The translations under genes were made by a program, and so were the position numbers. A stretch of 64,000 bases of DNA from CAYGDP01 sp964348665 (GTDB lineage Bacteria; Verrucomicrobiota; Verrucomicrobiia; Palsa-1439; CAYGDP01), in assembly GCA_964348665.1 (NCBI GenBank), contig CAYGDP010000007.1:1-64000 (forward strand), written 5' to 3'. The notes below the pieces were generated by a model, which saw only the letters and a list, made by a program, of their open reading frames with translations, had not been told where the DNA came from and searched no databases. This document shows, piece after piece, positions 60,517-64,000 of this stretch (position 1 is its first letter; every line of letters begins with the position of its first letter).

Positions 60517-63402
60517 CTACTTGTTAATTATCTCAAGAATTCGCTCGAAAACCTCGATGTTCTCCTCGGTGTTGGTTACAATCAGCACGGAGGCGAGCCG
60601 GGCATAGGTCACGCTCGCGCCGCTTGGAAACTTGACGCCTGCAGTCTCAAAGTATTTCTTCACCGATTCTGGTGTAACCATCGGCTTCTCTCCCCCTTGT
60701 GCGCGAAGGACGTCTCGCGTAAATTTTTCGTCAATAACCCTGTAAGTCTTGGTGACCAGCCCGATCTCACCGGTGTTGTCAAGCACGACCGCCTGCGGCT
60801 CGATACGCATCTTCAAACCAGCCGCGTCAGCGATTTTCTTTAGCGCTTCACCGAGAGAAACTTGGTTTAGCTCCATCGTAACCGGTTTCACACCTGGAGG
60901 CTCCAAAAAGGGGACCAGCGGGACAGGCGGGGGAACGCCTTTTTTTGACGGCGGAGCAACAAACGCTTCGGGAATCAGGTTGAGAATGATGTTCACGCCT
61001 TCATGAGTCGGCGCGTCTTGATCCTTGCTACTCTGAACCACTGTATCCAAGATGCTCTTGATGTCTGCTTCGGTAAACTTGATTTTGGGAATGATAATAC
61101 TCTCGAGCTTTTTGCGAATTGCCTGGGTTTCATTAAGAGCTTTCTCAACCTCGATGGCACTTTGCTTTTTCGGCTTTCCATCAGCATCCGTCACCGACCG
61201 AACCTCCACCCCGCCGTCACGCGCATTAATTTTATACGTCAGATCAGAAGCTTGAGTGATGTAGTCGAGAGCCACGTTCAACGGTACGTTGGTCAATTTG
61301 ATTGTGAGCACGGGCACACTTTCCGGCTGCTTCTCCGCATCACCCTTGAGCGCAATCTTGACACCCTCGTGATTCGGCAAGTCATGCTCCTTACTCGCCT
61401 CCTGTAATGTCTGCAACACCTTTTTGATGTTCGCATGATTGAAATCAATCTTCGGAATGATAATCGCGCGAATTTTTTTGTTGATCGCCTGCTCCCGCTC
61501 ATCCACTTCTCCTTTGTCGGCTTCCTTCTGCGCCCCCTCCTTCGGCGGCTCCGCCCCTCGCGGGGCGTCTTGGGGTTTTGGATTTCCGCTGCTCTTCCGC
61601 TTAGTCCCATCTTGCTTGCTTTGTTCCCGAAGCAGTTCTGCGATTTCTTTGTAGCCGCGATCTATCGCGAAAGTAAGCGCTGTCCTGCCATTTCCGTCTC
61701 GTATGGTAGGATCAGCTTTATGCGCCAACAATAGCTCAACAATCTCCTTCTGCCCTCGATTCGCCGCCGCGTGCAAGGGAGTAAATCCTCCATCAGATTT
61801 TGCGTTGATGTCTGCCCGTTTCGCAAGAAATAGCTCCACGATTTCTCGATGTCCTTGACTAGCAGCTTCGTGCAATAGAGTAGACCCATCCTGATCGTGC
61901 GTGCTGATGTCCGCACCACTCTCTAGCAATTTCTCGATAATGCTTTTGTCCTTCCCCGAAGCAGCTCGAAATAATGGCGTTGCGCCCATAATGTCTGTAG
62001 CTTGAACATCTGCTTTATGCTTTAGCAGTAAGTCCACCATTTCTGATTGCTGATTTATGATAGCCCAATGAAGCGGTGTTAAATCTCCTTTGCTTCTTGA
62101 GTTTACGTCTGCTCCATTGCTTAGCAAGACTCCTGCGACGGGAACGTAACTGATATTTGCAGTACTGGATGTAACCAAAACAAGGGGAGTCTGACCTTGT
62201 TCGTTCTTCGCATGCACAAGATCAGGGTTTTTCTTAAGCAGTTCTTTGACTCTTTCGACGTCACCGATGATTGCTGCTTCGTGAATGTCCTTCGAGGAAA
62301 CGACTGATTCGATGTTCTTCTTTTCGTCCTCTGCAACAATTGGAGTGCGTAAAAATAACAGTATGGCGACAATTGCGATCAGTGCGATTGCACTCGCCAG
62401 CCACCAGGCGGAACGGTTGGAACCGGCGTCGGGTTGACCGACGATGCGGCGAATGCGTGACAAGAGCGATCCTCCCCTCGCGGCGAGAGCTAGGTCCGAT
62501 CCTTGTCGCAATTCTTCCAGCGTGGCGAGCGCGCGGGCGTAGGCAACACGGTCGCCGCAGAGTTTCAACGCCCAGTCGTCGCAGCAATGTTCGCGCTCCT
62601 GCCGCACACGATTGGAAATCCACCAGACGGCGGGATGATAGAAGAGCAGCGTCTCGACGACGCTTTGCAGCAGGTTCACGAGATAATCGTGACGACGGAT
62701 GTGGGCGAGTTCGTGCGCCAGAATCGCTTCGATCTGTTGCTGGCTCAACCCCGTCAGAGTGCTCGCGGGCATTAAGATGACAGGTCGCAGCCAGCCGATC
62801 ACGGTCGGCACTTCTGCCATTGAGGATTTTAGCAGCCGCACGGGACGACTCACGCCGATGCGCTGTGCAAATTCCGCGAGTTTTCGTTCCCAATCATCGC
62901 CGATGGTTTCAGTCCCGTCCGTTTTCATTCGTCGCACGCGCAGCCAGCTGATCAGCAATCGCGCGGACATGAAGAAGACACCGGCCATCCAGAGCGTCAC
63001 AAACCACGGTAGTACAGGCGCTAGAAGTTCGCTGAACCGTACTGTAACCGCCATCGCTGATGGCGATTCGTTTGTGTGTGTAATAGTCGCCGTCCTCGGC
63101 GACGAACGGGTGGCAGGGCTTGTCGGAAATCTCGGCGGCGGGGATGCTGTCGGCGTGTCCGAGACGGACACTACTACACTTTCGCGAGGCAGCGCGATAA
63201 AAGTCGCGACGGGCACGGCGGCAAGCAACAGCAGCGCCATACAGCCCGCGACATATCGCGCGTTGGCCGAGCGCTTCCGCATTATTAATAATGTTAGCGC
63301 AAACAACGCAGCGACGACCGCGCCTTCCCAAAGAAAATGCACCAGCGTCCACCCCAGCCGCTCGATCATCGGCTCGTTCAATAGATCCATCCAGCTTTTC
63401 AT
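60517..63402 (-). CDS. BlaR1-like M56 peptidase fused to ankyrin repeats and two STN-like domains
   Basis: From ATG 63402, preceded by GGAGGGAAAC, the protein has 961 residues. Residues about 1-350 are an M56 (BlaR1/MecR1) membrane peptidase: several helices, the gluzincin motif HELAH (H230) followed by RRHDY, and EHCCDDWAL. A helix (about 335-355) leads to an ankyrin array (about 370-620, eight or so repeats such as TPLHWAIINQQSEMVDLLL). The last 300 residues hold two related segments with IIIPKIDFNHANIKKVLQ and IIIPKIKFTEADIKSILD, the pattern of secretin/TonB N-terminal (STN) domains. The penicillin-sensor domain is absent; the ankyrin and STN parts replace it. Presumably the antirepressor for the BlaI-type gene. 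Confidence 0.88.
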   Translation of the reverse strand: MKSWMDLLNEPMIERLGWTLVHFLWEGAVVAALFALTLLIMRKRSANARYVAGCMALLLLAAVPVATFIALPRESVVVSVSDTPTASPPPRFPTSPATRSSPRTATITHTNESPSAMAVTVRFSELLAPVLPWFVTLWMAGVFFMSARLLISWLRVRRMKTDGTETIGDDWERKLAEFAQRIGVSRPVRLLKSSMAEVPTVIGWLRPVILMPASTLTGLSQQQIEAILAHELAHIRRHDYLVNLLQSVVETLLFYHPAVWWISNRVRQEREHCCDDWALKLCGDRVAYARALATLEELRQGSDLALAARGGSLLSRIRRIVGQPDAGSNRSAWWLASAIALIAIVAILLFLRTPIVAEDEKKNIESVVSSKDIHEAAIIGDVERVKELLKKNPDLVHAKNEQGQTPLVLVTSSTANISYVPVAGVLLSNGADVNSRSKGDLTPLHWAIINQQSEMVDLLLKHKADVQATDIMGATPLFRAASGKDKSIIEKLLESGADISTHDQDGSTLLHEAASQGHREIVELFLAKRADINAKSDGGFTPLHAAANRGQKEIVELLLAHKADPTIRDGNGRTALTFAIDRGYKEIAELLREQSKQDGTKRKSSGNPKPQDAPRGAEPPKEGAQKEADKGEVDEREQAINKKIRAIIIPKIDFNHANIKKVLQTLQEASKEHDLPNHEGVKIALKGDAEKQPESVPVLTIKLTNVPLNVALDYITQASDLTYKINARDGGVEVRSVTDADGKPKKQSAIEVEKALNETQAIRKKLESIIIPKIKFTEADIKSILDTVVQSSKDQDAPTHEGVNIILNLIPEAFVAPPSKKGVPPPVPLVPFLEPPGVKPVTMELNQVSLGEALKKIADAAGLKMRIEPQAVVLDNTGEIGLVTKTYRVIDEKFTRDVLRAQGGEKPMVTPESVKKYFETAGVKFPSGASVTYARLASVLIVTNTEENIEVFERILEIINK

Positions 63403-63478
63403 GTTTCCCTCCGTTCTTTTCTCAATTCCGCCACCCCGCACCGATTAAACGATTTAACCATTCAACGATTCACATTCC

Positions 63479-63880
63479 TTACCCCTCCATCTCATCCAGG
63501 ATTTTCCGAATCTCCTTCAACTCCGCGCGTGACGCTTTCTTGGCTGACAGCGCCGCCGTGACCAGTTTTGCCGCCGATCCGCCGAAGGCGCGCTCCAGCA
63601 AATCGCCGATCAAATGTCGTTGCGTATGATGCTCCACCAGCGCCGGTTTATAGATGTGCGACCGCGCGGAATCATCGCGCGTGACGAGACCTTTCTCGGT
63701 CATGATTTGCAGAAACTTGAGGATCGTGGTGTAACCGACTTGCCACGCCGTAGCGGAGCGAAGGCGGGAATGACTCAATTCCTCGTGGACTTGTCGCACG
63801 GTGCTGGGTCCTCGTCGCCAGAGCACGCGCAAGATGGACAGCTCGGCGGCGGTCGGTCGCGGAAGCTTGGGATTTGCCAT
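63479..63880 (-). CDS. BlaI/MecI-family transcriptional repressor
   Basis: From ATG 63880 the protein has 133 residues. It has the BlaI winged helix: PTAAELSILRVLWRRGPSTV, VGYTTILKFLQIMTEKGLV and the wing RDDSARSHIYKPAL; the C-terminal part is the dimerisation region. An open frame upstream to 63892 runs into the operator, so the ATG at 63880 is preferred. It sits just upstream of the M56 gene on the same strand (76 bp), the usual repressor-sensor pair. Repression is likely relieved by M56-dependent cleavage. Confidence 0.93.
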   Translation of the reverse strand: MANPKLPRPTAAELSILRVLWRRGPSTVRQVHEELSHSRLRSATAWQVGYTTILKFLQIMTEKGLVTRDDSARSHIYKPALVEHHTQRHLIGDLLERAFGGSAAKLVTAALSAKKASRAELKEIRKILDEMEG

Positions 63881-63890
63881 AACTGCGGCC

Positions 63891-63914
63891 AATATACGAA
63901 GCGATTCGTATATT
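63891..63914. promoter_or_regulatory. Perfect palindromic operator upstream of the BlaI-type gene
   Basis: AATATACGAA-GCGA-TTCGTATATT is a perfect 10-bp inverted repeat with a 4-base centre, eleven bases before the repressor start. Its size and place match the dyad operators of BlaI/MecI repressors, so autoregulation is very likely. A further gene could lie under its control on the other side. Confidence 0.8.
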
Positions 63915-63928
63915 GCAAGAAAAATCTT

Positions 63929-64000
63929 TTATCCCCGCGAGGTGGTCACGTCGGACTGGTCGTTGCTGATGGATTCCGCCGCCGAGGGATGTTTGCGGTA
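63929..64000 (-). CDS. Possible 3' end of a minus-strand gene
   Basis: The minus strand is open from the window end to TAA at 63931-63929, giving 23 codons that end SNDQSDVTTSRG. The length is too short to identify a family or exclude chance. Confidence 0.25.
   Translation of the reverse strand, partial: YRKHPSAAESISNDQSDVTTSRG

Noticed and set aside
63881..63892. Upstream start for the BlaI-type gene
   Set aside because: It would place the coding sequence inside the palindromic operator; the ATG at 63880 is a normal BlaI start.
1..64000. tRNA, rRNA or riboswitch genes
   Set aside because: No cloverleaf, conserved rRNA core or known riboswitch consensus was recognised by eye; weak ones could be missed without a covariance search.

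Overview
The window looks like a contig from a Verrucomicrobiota bacterium, probably of the Pedosphaeraceae/Limisphaerales type. This is inferred from gene content: a large PVC-type protein joining DUF1080, HEAT repeats, LamG and a CxxCH haem site; several PQQ-like propellers opening with DWPQWRG-type motifs; two secreted proteins with an LExRxTP motif; a DUF1559-like prepilin; M56/BlaI pairs; and abundant ankyrin proteins. No rRNA, tRNA or CRISPR array was seen. Bases 1-47 are Illumina/Nextera adapter rather than genome, so the left end is a true contig end.

Region 1 (48-13159) is a redox locus. A truncated multihaem cytochrome on the minus strand faces a tightly coupled plus-strand operon. 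The operon encodes a membrane-anchored flavin/2Fe-2S reductase, a cyclic-nucleotide-binding domain fused to a four-cluster ferredoxin, a cytochrome-b-like membrane protein, an inner-membrane-anchored decahaem cytochrome with a duplicated Cys-rich cytoplasmic domain, an outer-membrane beta-barrel, and an exported decahaem cytochrome with an LVIVD propeller. Read together they resemble a complete trans-envelope electron conduit (porin-cytochrome type). This is the best candidate for an undescribed system here. A polysaccharide-deacetylase-like gene follows.

Region 2 (13181-37469) starts with a secreted double HbpS/GlcG-like protein and then holds a very dense signalling island: five histidine kinases, one decayed kinase remnant and seven separate response regulators. 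The regulators include three LuxR-type proteins (one with Glu in place of the phosphoacceptor Asp), an NtrC-type sigma-54 activator next to an NtrB-like kinase, and three CheY-like receivers. A DUF2490 barrel, an RTX-like protein and an HExxH protein are embedded in or close the island. A palindromic motif is shared upstream of three of its genes.

Region 3 (37608-50598) mixes housekeeping genes (purS, purQ, nadD, a SIS isomerase, GNAT, MarR and a methyltransferase) with four paralogous PQQ-like propeller proteins. Two MITE-like elements with terminal inverted repeats sit in divergent promoter regions. The signal peptides of the four propellers, and of the large PVC-type cytochrome, are encoded by TTTGG-rich repeats with complementary CCAAA-rich arms nearby.

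Region 4 (50804-64000) carries the 1462-residue PVC-type cytochrome, a zinc-ribbon membrane protein, a prepilin, an AraC regulator (probably leaderless) coupled to a DDAH-like amidinohydrolase, a secreted protein of unknown function, and an M56 peptidase-ankyrin-STN-like fusion controlled by a BlaI-type repressor with a visible perfect palindromic operator.
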